This document shows positions 25,335 through 33,897 of a stretch of DNA of 64,000 bases, in pieces; positions within the stretch are counted from its first letter, which is position 1; each line of letters opens with the position of its first letter. Below the pieces are notes generated by a model, which saw only the letters and a program-made list of their open reading frames with translations, was not told where the DNA came from and ran no database searches. The DNA comes from RH-AL1 sp965198485 (GTDB taxonomy: Bacteria > Pseudomonadota > Alphaproteobacteria > Rhizobiales > Beijerinckiaceae): NCBI GenBank assembly GCA_965198485.1, contig CBDAPQ010000005.1, positions 744,001 through 808,000 on the forward strand. Reading direction: 5' to 3'. A program made the translations under genes and the position numbers.

Positions 25335-25841
25335 ATGTCGCTGTCTCCCGTTGAAGCCACGATCACCCGCTCCGAGAATCCCGTCGATATCATCGAGCGC
25401 CTCGCTGCTCTCAACGAATGGTCCTTCGATAGGGACGACGACGACGAGATCTCGATCTCCGTGGCCGGCGGCTGGGCGGATTACTCCGTGGCCTTTACCT
25501 GGCTGCCCGAGATGGAGGCGCTCCACGTCGGCTGCGCCTTCGATCTCAAGGTCCCTGCGATGCGCAAGTCCGACATGCTTGGCCTGATCGCACTGATCAA
25601 TGAGCAGATGTGGATCGGCCATTTCGACGTCTGGCCGACCGACGGGGTCATCATGTTCCGCCACGCGCTGCTGCTGGCCGGCAACGCCGAGCTCAACGGC
25701 CGCCAGTGCGAGAGCGCGCTCGCCGCGGCGGTGATGGCCTGCGAGCGCTACTATCAGGCCTTTCAATTCGTGGTCTGGGCCGGCAAGACCGGCAAGGAAG
25801 CGCTCGAGACGGCCATGATCGAGACCCTCGGCGAGGCTTGA
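25335..25841 (+). CDS. YbjN domain-containing protein
   Basis: The 168-aa protein reads ENPVDIIERLAALNEWSFDR then a beta-rich core (ISISVAGGWADYSVAFTW) and helical INEQMWIGHFDVWPTDG, ending in a helix-rich segment. This is the YbjN (type III secretion chaperone-like fold) family, common in front of proC in alphaproteobacteria. The ATG at 25335 gives the family start. The longer frame upstream does not look coding. The stop and the proC start overlap by one base (TGATG). The role is unknown. Confidence 0.85.
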   Translation: MSLSPVEATITRSENPVDIIERLAALNEWSFDRDDDDEISISVAGGWADYSVAFTWLPEMEALHVGCAFDLKVPAMRKSDMLGLIALINEQMWIGHFDVWPTDGVIMFRHALLLAGNAELNGRQCESALAAAVMACERYYQAFQFVVWAGKTGKEALETAMIETLGEA

Positions 25842-26650
25842 TGTCGCGGGACTGGCCCGCTACCCTCACGCTGGCGGGCTGCGGCAGGATGGGCGGCGCG
25901 CTGCTGCGCGGCTGGCTCGACGGCGGCCTACCGGCAGCATTGGTGCACGTGGTCGATCCACACCTCGACGACGACACCGTCGCCTTCTGCCGCGAGCGCG
26001 GCGTGTCGCTTGACCAGCCGGCCACCGCGCCGCAGGCCCTCGTGCTCGCGGTGAAGCCCCAGACCTTCGCCGCCGCGCCCGGCGCCTTCGCCCTGCTCGC
26101 CCGGCCGGAAACGCTCGTGGTCTCGATCCTTGCCGGCAAAACGCTGGCGAACCTGCGTTCGGGTCTGCCCCATGCCGCGGCGATCGTGCGCGCCATGCCC
26201 AACCTGCCGGCGGCGGTCGGCCGCGGTGCGTCGGGCCTCGCCGGCGAGGCCGCGCTGACGCCGGCGCAGCGCGCGCTCGCGACCACGCTCATGACCAGCG
26301 TCGGGCTGGTCGAATGGGTCGAAGAAAACCTGATCGACGCCGTCACAGCGCTCAGCGGCTCTGGACCGGCCTACGTGTTCCTCATGGTCGAGGCGCTGGC
26401 TGCCGCCGGTGCGGCGGCTGGACTGCCGGAGGATGTCGCCCTGCGCCTCGCCCGATCCACAATCGAGGGCGCTGGCGCGCTGCTCCAGGCCGACGCCCGT
26501 TCGCCAATGGCGCTGCGCGAGGCGGTCACCTCGCCAGGTGGCACCACCGCCGCGGCGCTCGACGTCCTGCGGGCACCCGAGGGGCTGGAGGCGCTGATGA
26601 CGCGTGCCGTAGCCGCCGCGCGGCACCGAGCCAGTGAGCTTGCCGGCTAG
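25841..26650 (+). CDS. proC: Pyrroline-5-carboxylate reductase
   Basis: The 269-aa enzyme reduces 1-pyrroline-5-carboxylate to proline with NAD(P)H. The Rossmann start is TLAGCGRMGGALLRGWL. Conserved features are LAVKPQ, SILAGKTLANL, VRAMPNLPAAVGRG and the substrate-binding signature VTALSGSGPAYVFLMVEAL, then VTSPGGTTAAALDVL near the end. Its length is normal. Translation probably follows that of the YbjN gene because of the TGATG junction. Confidence 0.96.
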   Translation: MSRDWPATLTLAGCGRMGGALLRGWLDGGLPAALVHVVDPHLDDDTVAFCRERGVSLDQPATAPQALVLAVKPQTFAAAPGAFALLARPETLVVSILAGKTLANLRSGLPHAAAIVRAMPNLPAAVGRGASGLAGEAALTPAQRALATTLMTSVGLVEWVEENLIDAVTALSGSGPAYVFLMVEALAAAGAAAGLPEDVALRLARSTIEGAGALLQADARSPMALREAVTSPGGTTAAALDVLRAPEGLEALMTRAVAAARHRASELAG

Positions 26651-26892
26651 ATCGAGGCACGTTTCCCGTCAGGCTATCCTGGGAGACGCTCGAACCTGCA
26701 GTTTGCAGCAATTTGTCGAGAGAAACGGGATGAAAGAGGCTCACCACAACGGCAGACCCGGGTTCACAATTGCGTTCGCCGACCCCACCTTTTATAGGAA
26801 CCGCTTCCCCCCGTTTTCCGCTCGCGAGACGTGCCGGCACATGCCGCACCCTCCCGCGCCGGCGTCGGCCATAAGGGCCTAGGAGCATTCCC

Positions 26893-27606
26893 ATGAGCAC
26901 CGCGCCGCTGATGCCCAAGGCGACAGCCGTTTGGCTCGTCGAGAACACGTCGTTGACGTTCGATCAGATCGCCGAATTCTGCAAGCTGCACCCGCTTGAG
27001 GTGAAGGGTATCGCCGATGGCGAGGTCGCGGCCGGCATCAAGGGTCACGATCCCATCACCTCGAACCAGCTGACGCGCGAGGAGATCGCCAAGGCCGAGA
27101 CGGACACTGCCCACCAGCTGCGCAACGCTCCGCCGAAGGTGCGTATGCCGGAGATCAAGCCGCGCCGCGGCGCGCGCTATACGCCGTTGTCGCGTCGACA
27201 GGATCGCCCCAACGCCATCCTCTGGCTGGTGCGTAACCATCCCGAGCTGAAAGACGCGGCGATCATGCGCTTGGCCGGCACGACCAAGGTCACGCTGGAG
27301 GCGATTCGCAACCGCACTCACTGGAATTCGGCGCAGCTGCAGCCGCTGGATCCCGTGACGCTTGGCTTGTGCTCGCAGATCGACCTCGATTTCGAGGTCA
27401 ACCGCGCTGCCAAGGACCGCCCGGCGGGTATCGAGGACCGCGGCCCGACGCTGATGCCGGCCGAGATCACGACCGGCCCCCGCGAGGCGCACCAGCCCAC
27501 GCCGGTCTTCGCCGACACGCCGCAGCCGCGCGCCGACTACGACGAGGACATCGACGTGCGTTCGGTCTTCTCGGACTCGAAAGCCTCGCGGCTTCGCGAT
27601 GATTGA
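26893..27606 (+). CDS. trcR: Cell-cycle transcriptional regulator TrcR (DUF1013)
   Basis: The 237-aa protein has the DUF1013 landmarks LMPKATAVWLVENTSLTFDQ near the N-terminus, IAEFCKLHPLEVKGIADGE, then DRPNAILWLVRNHPELKDAA and TLEAIRNRTHWNS. DUF1013 proteins are called TrcR in alphaproteobacteria and act with cell-cycle control at promoters. An AGGAG motif lies 8 nt before the ATG. The C-terminal 60 residues are low-complexity and acidic. A gap of about 240 bp separates it from proC, so it likely has its own promoter. Confidence 0.9.
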   Translation: MSTAPLMPKATAVWLVENTSLTFDQIAEFCKLHPLEVKGIADGEVAAGIKGHDPITSNQLTREEIAKAETDTAHQLRNAPPKVRMPEIKPRRGARYTPLSRRQDRPNAILWLVRNHPELKDAAIMRLAGTTKVTLEAIRNRTHWNSAQLQPLDPVTLGLCSQIDLDFEVNRAAKDRPAGIEDRGPTLMPAEITTGPREAHQPTPVFADTPQPRADYDEDIDVRSVFSDSKASRLRDD

Positions 27607-27685
27607 GCGGCCTTTCAGCCGTCCTTAACCTCGGACGTGGATATTCGCCTTCGTCGCCCGTCATCCCGGGCCCGTGCGGACATCG

Positions 27686-30211
27686 ATGGACGAGCTTCTC
27701 AACGATTTCCTGGCGGAGACCTCCGAGCACCTCGACGCTGCTTCGACGCAGCTCGTGATGTTCGAGACCGATCCGTCGGATTCGGCGATCGTCTCCAGCA
27801 TCTTCCGGCTGGTTCACACGATTAAGGGGACCTGCGGGTTCCTCGGGCTGACCCGGCTCGAGGCCCTGACCCATGCCGCCGAGGCGGTGATCAGCCGCCT
27901 GCGCGATGGCCGCGCTGCAACCCCCGAGATGGTGTCGCTCATCTTGGCGACGGTCGACCGCGTCAAACTCATCCTCGCCGAATTGGAGACCCACGCGGCC
28001 GAGCCCCCCGGCGATGACGGCGCGCTGATCGGCCAGCTCGAGAAGCAGCTCGACACGCTTGATGCGCTCGACTCCGGTTCGATGGCGGAGCCGCAGTCGG
28101 TCGTCGCGCCGAAGGCGGCCAACGCTGCTGAAGCCGGCGCTCCGGAACGCAGCAAGCGCAACGAAACCATAAGGGTCGACGTCGCGTCGCTCGAGCGCAT
28201 CATGGTGCTCGTCTCGGAACTGGTGTTGACCCGCAACCAACTCCTAGAGCTGCATCGCAAACAGGAGGACGAAGCCGTCAAGTCGCCGCTTCAGCGGCTC
28301 TCGTCGCTGACCTCCGATCTCCAGGATTCGGTGATGCGCGCTCGCATGCAGCCGCTGAGCCGGCTGTTCGCCCGGCTGCCACGACTGGTTCGCGAGCTGG
28401 CCGGTGAGACCAGGAAAAAGCTCGTTCTCTTCATCGACGGTGGCGACACCGAACTCGACCGCCAGCTCATCGAGGTCGTACGCGACCCGCTGACCCACAT
28501 CTTACGCAACGCCGCCGACCACGGCATTGAATTGCCCGCTGACCGCATCATGGCCGGCAAGCCCGAGCAGGGCACCATCCGCATCTCGGCCTCCCACGAG
28601 GCCGGCTACATCGCGATCTCGATCGCCGACGACGGCCGCGGCCTCGATCTCGAACGCATCAAGGCCAAGGCGCTGACGCGCGGCCTCGTCGGCGCCGCCG
28701 ACATCGACGACCTGTCACCCGAGCAGATCTACCGCTTCATCTTCTTGCCCGAGTTCTCGACCGCCACAACGGTCACCAGCATCTCCGGGCGCGGGGTCGG
28801 GCTCGACGTGGTGCGCGAGAACCTCGAGACCATCGGCGGCTCGATCAACGTCAACTCGACCTTCGGCAAGGGCACTAGCTTCGACCTCAAGATCCCGCTG
28901 ACCCTCGCCATCGCGCCGGCGCTCATCGTCGAGACCGGCGGCCAGCGTTTCGCGCTGCCGCAACAGTCAGTGGTCGAGGCGATCGGCTTCGGCGAGAGCA
29001 GTTCCCACCGCATCGAGCGCGTCCAGGGCGCTATGATCTTGCGGCTGCGCGACAAGGTCATTCCCATGATTGATCTGCGCGACAGCTTCGAGCTGCCCCA
29101 TGACGCGGATGAGCCTCCAGGACTCGCGGTGGTGATGCGCTTCGGCCCGCATTCCTTTGCCGTACTCGTTGAGCACGTGGCTGACGTCCAGGAGATCGTG
29201 GTCAAGCCTCTCGGCGCTTCACTCGCCCATCTTTTCATGTTCTCGGGCCACACAATCCTTGGCGACGGTTCGGTGGTGCTGATCCTCGATCCTGTCGGTC
29301 TCGCCCGCTCGGTCGGCCTGACCCAGACGCTGGAACTCGGCATCCAGCACAACCCCGAATGCTTCATCCCGCCGCGCGAGAAGACGCGACTGGTGCTGTT
29401 CCGCGCCGGCGGCGACGCCCTCAAGGTCGTGCCACTCTCCCTGATCTCACGCATCGAGTCCGCCACGGGAGCCATCGGCGTCTCCGACGGAATGCTTGTG
29501 ATGCAGCACCGCGGCTTCCTCATGCCGCTGCAGACGCTCTGCGGTCGCGCCGTGATCGAAGACGCCGAGAACCACCCCGTCCTGGTGCTCGGCATCGGGG
29601 GTGAAAGCGTCGGGCTGGTGGTCGACGAGATCCTCGACATCGTCGAGGACTTTCTCGACATCGAAATCGCCAGCGTCTCGCCGGGCGTGATCGGATCGGC
29701 ACGCATCGCCGGGGCGGTGGTCGAGGTCATCGACATCTCGCATTTCGTCAAAGCGGCGCGACCCGACGCCTACGCTCGCGGGATCGTCAGCCGCTTCTCC
29801 GTGCTTCTCGTCGACGACAGGCTTTTCTTCCGCGACATGCTGGCGCCGCTGCTTGCCGCCGCCGGCTACCAGGTGACGACGGCGAGCTCGGGTCGCGACG
29901 CGCTGTTCATGCTGTCGCGCGGCGCGATCTTTCACGCCATCGTCACCGACACCGACATGCCCGACATGGATGGTTATACGCTTGCCCGCGAGATCAAGCG
30001 AAACCTTCGCCATGCCGCGATCCCGGTCATCGCGCTGGCCGCCAACACCGCGCCGATCGTCGACGAGGCGGCGGCGGCGAGCGGGATGTGCGGCGTCGTC
30101 GGCAAGTTCGATCGTGCCGCCCTGCTCGCCATGCTGCGCACCCATCTCAAGTCTCAGACGCTCGGTTCGCACGGTCTCGAGGAACGCATCATACGGGAGT
30201 TTGCCGCATGA
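27686..30211 (+). CDS. cheA: Hybrid chemotaxis histidine kinase CheA with C-terminal receiver
   Basis: The 841-aa kinase is the hub of the chemosensory array. Domains in order are HPt (about 1-105, phospho-His H44 in FRLVHTIKGTCGF), dimerisation region with VLVSELVLTRNQLL, and HATPase with N box ILRNAADHGIE, G1 ADDGRGLD, F box FLPEFSTA and G2 GRGVGLDVV. Two CheW-like segments follow (about 405-545 and 560-700). The receiver has VLLVDDRLFFRDML, the acceptor Asp in VTDTDMPDMDGY and the Lys in VGKFDR. The ATG at 27686 is chosen over a GTG four codons upstream. Its stop overlaps cheW (ATGA). No P2 CheY-binding domain is obvious. Confidence 0.95.
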   Translation: MDELLNDFLAETSEHLDAASTQLVMFETDPSDSAIVSSIFRLVHTIKGTCGFLGLTRLEALTHAAEAVISRLRDGRAATPEMVSLILATVDRVKLILAELETHAAEPPGDDGALIGQLEKQLDTLDALDSGSMAEPQSVVAPKAANAAEAGAPERSKRNETIRVDVASLERIMVLVSELVLTRNQLLELHRKQEDEAVKSPLQRLSSLTSDLQDSVMRARMQPLSRLFARLPRLVRELAGETRKKLVLFIDGGDTELDRQLIEVVRDPLTHILRNAADHGIELPADRIMAGKPEQGTIRISASHEAGYIAISIADDGRGLDLERIKAKALTRGLVGAADIDDLSPEQIYRFIFLPEFSTATTVTSISGRGVGLDVVRENLETIGGSINVNSTFGKGTSFDLKIPLTLAIAPALIVETGGQRFALPQQSVVEAIGFGESSSHRIERVQGAMILRLRDKVIPMIDLRDSFELPHDADEPPGLAVVMRFGPHSFAVLVEHVADVQEIVVKPLGASLAHLFMFSGHTILGDGSVVLILDPVGLARSVGLTQTLELGIQHNPECFIPPREKTRLVLFRAGGDALKVVPLSLISRIESATGAIGVSDGMLVMQHRGFLMPLQTLCGRAVIEDAENHPVLVLGIGGESVGLVVDEILDIVEDFLDIEIASVSPGVIGSARIAGAVVEVIDISHFVKAARPDAYARGIVSRFSVLLVDDRLFFRDMLAPLLAAAGYQVTTASSGRDALFMLSRGAIFHAIVTDTDMPDMDGYTLAREIKRNLRHAAIPVIALAANTAPIVDEAAAASGMCGVVGKFDRAALLAMLRTHLKSQTLGSHGLEERIIREFAA

Positions 30212-30696
30212 TGGTTTCTGCTTCGCCCGAGCCCGCCGTTCCGGTCCGCACCTCCTCCGAGGTCGGCGGCGACAGGCGCTGCTTCACCGTGGTCGTGGAC
30301 GGCCGCACCTACGGCCTCCCGGTGGAGCACATCCACACCGTTTTCGAAATGCTGGCGGTGACGCCGGTGCCGCTGGCGCCTCGAGAGGTGCTTGGCCTGG
30401 TCAACCTGCGCGGCAAGATCGTCACCGCGGTGAGCCTGCGGCGCAGGCTCCGCGGCGAGGACAGTTGCATCCAAGGTCCCCGGATCGCCGTGGGCATCGA
30501 TTATCGCCACGAGAGCTTTGCCCTGGTGGTCGACGAGGTCGGCGACGTGCTGACGCTGAACAACGGCACTTTGATTGAGACCCCGCCGCACCTCGGCGTC
30601 GAGGGGATACCGATCGAGTCGGTGCACCGGCTCGACGAGCTGATCCTGCCGATCCTCGATCTCGACTGGATCCTGACCTTCGGCGGCAGGGAATGA
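30208..30696 (+). CDS. cheW: Chemotaxis adaptor CheW
   Basis: The 162-aa protein couples CheA to receptors. It has the CheW beta-barrel core with CFTVVVDGRTYGLPVEHIH, LVNLRGKIVTAVSLRRRL (the GxI.xxVxxR landmark) and ALVVDEVGDVLTL. Two ATGs lie at 30208 and 30211. The first overlaps the cheA stop as ATGA, so the genes are translationally coupled. No receiver or other domain is fused. Confidence 0.93.
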   Translation: MMVSASPEPAVPVRTSSEVGGDRRCFTVVVDGRTYGLPVEHIHTVFEMLAVTPVPLAPREVLGLVNLRGKIVTAVSLRRRLRGEDSCIQGPRIAVGIDYRHESFALVVDEVGDVLTLNNGTLIETPPHLGVEGIPIESVHRLDELILPILDLDWILTFGGRE

Positions 30697-30723
30697 TGGC
30701 GGTGAACATGAGCGGCGGCAGCA

Positions 30724-31140
30724 ATGACCCTGGATGACACCGACGCCTCCCCCAGCACGTCGACACCGCTTAGGCAGGTCCTCATCGTCGACGATTCCCG
30801 CGTGATCCGGAAGGTCGCGGGTCGCATCGTGCAGTCGCTCGGGTTCGTCACGCGCGAGGCCGAAAACGGCGAGGAAGCCCGCGCGGCCTGCGCGGCGATG
30901 ATGCCGAACGCCATCCTGCTCGATTGGAACATGCCGGTCATGGACGGGCTCGAGTTCCTGTTGCATCTGCGCAAGATGCCGGGGGGCATGAAGCCCAAGG
31001 TGGTGTTCTGCACCACCGAGAACGAGGTCGCTCAGATCACTCGGGCCCTTGCTGCCGGGGCCGACGAGTACATCATGAAGCCTTTCGACACGGAGATCCT
31101 ACGCTCTAAGTTCCTGGAAGTCGGGCTGCTGACGCCTTGA
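30724..31140 (+). CDS. cheY: Chemotaxis response regulator CheY
   Basis: The 138-aa single-domain receiver has the acidic pair in LIVDDSRVIRKVAGRIV and the acceptor Asp in ILLDWNMPVMDGLEFL, with the switch Thr in FCTTENEV and the conserved Lys in IMKPFD. A short disordered N-terminal tail (about 17 residues) precedes the domain. It is phosphorylated by CheA. The partner could be the flagellar switch or another output. The ATG at 30724 is used, and its stop is shared with the TTG of cheB. Confidence 0.92.
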   Translation: MTLDDTDASPSTSTPLRQVLIVDDSRVIRKVAGRIVQSLGFVTREAENGEEARAACAAMMPNAILLDWNMPVMDGLEFLLHLRKMPGGMKPKVVFCTTENEVAQITRALAAGADEYIMKPFDTEILRSKFLEVGLLTP

Positions 31141-31790
31141 CCATCCGTGTCGCGCCCTTCGTGCGGTCGCCGCGCTCTCCCGTGCGGGCGCAAATCTTGA
31201 GCCCTGGCGTGCTGGTGGTCGGCGCCTCGACGGGTGGTCCCCAGGCCCTCGTCGCGCTTATCATCGGCCTCGCGCCACATATCGCGCGACTGCCGATCTG
31301 CGTGACATTGCACATGCCGCCCGACCTGATGCCGGTGATCGCCGGCTACGTGAGCCGTCAATGCGATGTGGCGACCCGCGTGGTCACCGCGCCGTGCCGT
31401 CTCGTGGAGGGCAAGGTCTACTTTGCGCCTGGCGACCGTCATCTCGTGATCGGACGCACCGCGACAGGATGCGACCTGAGCCTGGCGGCAAGCGCCTCTC
31501 GCGATTGCTGCCAGCCGGCGGTGGATGTGATGTTCGCGTCAGCGGCCAAGGCGTTCGGCCCGCGGACGCTCGCGGTCGTGCTCTCCGGCATGGGCAAGGA
31601 CGGGCTTGCCGGCGCCCTCGCCATCACCAAGGCGGGCGGCGCGATCCTGGTGCAGGACAACGCTTCCTCCGCGGTCTGGGGTATGCCCGGAGCTGTCGCC
31701 AAGGCCGGACTTGCCGCCGCGGAGCTGTCTCCCAACGCCCTCGCCCACGAGGTAGTGTGCCGCATCCTTCGCGCTGCGGTGCAACGTTGA
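31137..31790 (+). CDS. cheB: CheB methylesterase domain protein lacking a receiver
   Basis: The 217-aa protein contains only the methylesterase/deamidase domain. The catalytic triad is visible: Ser in VVGASTGGPQALV, His in CVTLHMPPDLMP and Asp in VLSGMGKDGLAGA. It removes methyl groups from receptors. The normal N-terminal regulatory receiver is absent, although 30 residues of unrelated leader precede the domain. The TTG at 31137 overlaps the cheY stop (TTGA). Its activity therefore cannot be controlled by phosphorylation of its own receiver. Confidence 0.9.
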   Translation: MTIRVAPFVRSPRSPVRAQILSPGVLVVGASTGGPQALVALIIGLAPHIARLPICVTLHMPPDLMPVIAGYVSRQCDVATRVVTAPCRLVEGKVYFAPGDRHLVIGRTATGCDLSLAASASRDCCQPAVDVMFASAAKAFGPRTLAVVLSGMGKDGLAGALAITKAGGAILVQDNASSAVWGMPGAVAKAGLAAAELSPNALAHEVVCRILRAAVQR

Positions 31791-32623
31791 GCGCCGGCTT
31801 CGCTCTGCTGCAACGCTTCCTTCGCGAGACCTCGGGCCTCTGCCTGGAGGGAGACAAACTCTACCTCGTCGAAGACCGTCTGCGCGGCCTGCTGCAACAG
31901 CGCGGCATCGCAAACCTCGACGATCTCGCACGCATGGTCCACGCCAATCCGTACTCGGATCTCGCGACCGCCGTCGCCGAGACGCTGACCATCAACGAGA
32001 CATCGTTCTTTCGTGATCGCACCCTCTTCTCGGCCGTCTCCGAGAGGCTGCTGCCGCAACTGCTGGAGACGCGACGGGACAAGCGGCGGCTGCGCATTTG
32101 GTGTGCCGGCTGCTCCACAGGGCAGGAGCCGTATTCGCTTGCTATGGTCATCGACGACATGACGCGCCAGCTCTCGGGCTGGCAAGTCGAGATCCTGGCG
32201 ACAGATTTGTCGCGTCCCGTTCTCGACTTCGCCCGGGCCGGAATTTACAGCCAGTTCGAGGTGCAGCGCGGACTGCCGGTGACCATGTTGCTCCGACATT
32301 TTAGCCGCCTTGGCGATGGCTGGCGGATTAGCGACTACCTGCGTGCGAAGGTGACGTTTCGTACCCAGAACCTTCTGTATATTCCGCGGGACTTCGGTCC
32401 ATTCGATGTCGTGTTCTGCCGCAACGTGCTGTTCTACTTCGACGCCGCCACGAAACGAAGGGTCATCAGCGGCTTGGTCGGCGCGCTGGCACCCGAGGGT
32501 TTCATCGTGCTTGGCGGTGCGGAACGCGTCGGGTCCGTCTGCGCCGACCTGCTCACCGAGGGCAATACGCCCTTCGTCTTCCGCCGCACCGTCGCCGCCT
32601 TCGAGCGGCACGCTGTGGCCTGA
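31787..32623 (+). CDS. cheR: Chemotaxis methyltransferase CheR
   Basis: The 278-aa enzyme methylates receptor glutamates with SAM. The N-terminal helical domain is followed by the Rossmann-like core with LRIWCAGCSTGQEPYSLAM (SAM-binding GCSTGxEPYS), EILATDLSRPVLDFARAG, DVVFCRNVLFYF and the CheR landmark LNINETSFF-like TINETSFFRD. The TTG at 31787 overlaps the cheB stop (TTGA). A much longer frame upstream overlaps cheB and is not coding. It ends the che operon, 10 nt from the convergent DUF3429 gene. Confidence 0.93.
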   Translation: MSAGFALLQRFLRETSGLCLEGDKLYLVEDRLRGLLQQRGIANLDDLARMVHANPYSDLATAVAETLTINETSFFRDRTLFSAVSERLLPQLLETRRDKRRLRIWCAGCSTGQEPYSLAMVIDDMTRQLSGWQVEILATDLSRPVLDFARAGIYSQFEVQRGLPVTMLLRHFSRLGDGWRISDYLRAKVTFRTQNLLYIPRDFGPFDVVFCRNVLFYFDAATKRRVISGLVGALAPEGFIVLGGAERVGSVCADLLTEGNTPFVFRRTVAAFERHAVA

Positions 32624-32633
32624 CGCGTTTGAT

Positions 32634-33074
32634 CTAACGAAGAGCGAAAGCTCCGATCCACAGCGCCACGCCAGCACCGCCCGAGAGGATGAGCCGCAGC
32701 GTGCCGAACCACGCCGGCGCCGTGCCACTTCGCACGAGATCGAGATCGATCGGGCCGAGCGCCAGCGCCACGAGGCCGAGCCCGGCAAGACGCCAAGGCT
32801 CAGGCGCCGCGAGAAGGGCCCACGCCGCGAGCGAAGGCACAACCGAAATCGCGTAGTGGCGGCCGGCGTCGCCGGCGGGCACCGCCAGACCCCAGCGTAT
32901 CCCACCAAGGAAGGACACTATGATCGCGCCGTAGGTCGCCAGGGCGAGGTCGAGCCGTGGTGGTGCCAGCCCTAACACGCCGTGCAGAAGCAGGCCGAGT
33001 GCCAGCGCTCCGAAAGGGATCAGCCCGGCGAGCCCAAGCAGCAGCGGCACGGGAGGGATGGCGGTCTTGAACAT
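32634..33074 (-). CDS. DUF3429 membrane protein
   Basis: The 146-aa protein has about four or five hydrophobic helices, including PPVPLLLGLAGLIPFGALAL, TYGAIIVSFLGGIRWGLAV and LAAWALLAAPEPWRLAGLGL. FLGGIRWG followed by a polar loop is the DUF3429 hallmark. The function is unknown. It runs convergent with cheR, with 10 nt between stops. Confidence 0.8.
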   Translation of the reverse strand: MFKTAIPPVPLLLGLAGLIPFGALALGLLLHGVLGLAPPRLDLALATYGAIIVSFLGGIRWGLAVPAGDAGRHYAISVVPSLAAWALLAAPEPWRLAGLGLVALALGPIDLDLVRSGTAPAWFGTLRLILSGGAGVALWIGAFALR

Positions 33075-33195
33075 GTAAGGACCCCGGTGTTGCGGCGCAC
33101 CAACGCGCGGCTCCCTCGCAGGATCGATGCAGCGTCATGCGGCCGATCGTGCCGCGGACCGTTGCGCACACGCCCCCGATGAGCCAAATAGGTAC

Positions 33196-33289
33196 GGGAG
33201 GTTGGCGGTGGACGTTCCACTCGCCAACCGGGTCAGGTCCGGAAGGAAGCAGCCCTAACGAGACCGGGCGGGTCTCTGTCCAACCTCCC
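33196..33289 (+). ncRNA. ffs: Signal recognition particle RNA (short bacterial type)
   Basis: The segment has the universal SRP helix-8 core GGTCAGGTCCGGAAGGAAGC followed by AGCCCTAACGAG. The outer ends (GGGAGGTTGG and CCAACCTCCC) pair as the long hairpin base. The length, about 94 nt, fits the 4.5S-like alphaproteobacterial SRP RNA. It works with Ffh and FtsY to target membrane proteins. Confidence 0.93.
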
Positions 33290-33303
33290 ACCTTCATGTC
33301 TTG

Positions 33304-33732
33304 ATGATGAGCGAAGATTCCTTCGATCTCGCCCGCTTCGTCGACGCGCAGGCGCCTGTCTACGAGCGCGTCCTGGCGGAGCTGCGGGCCGGCACGAAAC
33401 GCAGCCATTGGATGTGGTTCGTCTTCCCGCAGGTCGACGGCCTGGGATCCAGCCCGATGGCGCGGCGCTACGCGATCGTTTCGCTCGCCGAGGCGCGGGC
33501 TTACCTTGCCGATCCGGTGCTCGGCCCGAGGCTGCGCGAAGTGACAGCCGCGGTTCTGGCAACGCAAGATCGTTCGCTCGGCGACATCTTCGGCTCGCCC
33601 GACGACCTGAAGTTCTGCTCGTCGATGACCTTGTTCGCTGAAGCCGGCGGCGCCGAAGACCTTTTCCGCGAGGCGCTGCGACGCTTCTGGGGCGGGGCGC
33701 CGGACGCGGCCACCCTGCGCCGGATCGGCTAA
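33304..33732 (+). CDS. DUF1810 family protein
   Basis: The 142-aa product has the DUF1810 landmarks FDLARFVDAQAPVYERVLAE, KRSHWMWFVFPQVDGLGSS and DDLKFCSSMTLFAEA. The family is small, cytoplasmic and of unknown function. TTG at 33301 and ATGs at 33304 and 33307 are all in frame; 33304 is chosen without further evidence. It follows the SRP RNA by 15 bp. Confidence 0.85.
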   Translation: MMSEDSFDLARFVDAQAPVYERVLAELRAGTKRSHWMWFVFPQVDGLGSSPMARRYAIVSLAEARAYLADPVLGPRLREVTAAVLATQDRSLGDIFGSPDDLKFCSSMTLFAEAGGAEDLFREALRRFWGGAPDAATLRRIG

Positions 33733-33897
33733 ACGGCGACTGCAACGTTTCGGCAGTCAGATCAAGTCGAAAGCAACGACTGCGGCAGTCAAGCCACAGC
33801 CGCGGACTCGCTGCTTCCGACGCTGCTCATGAACCCAGGTTTCGCCTCATTTGGCCACGAGGTTCGCCCGCAATTCGCGGGGTGTCGGGGACAATCG

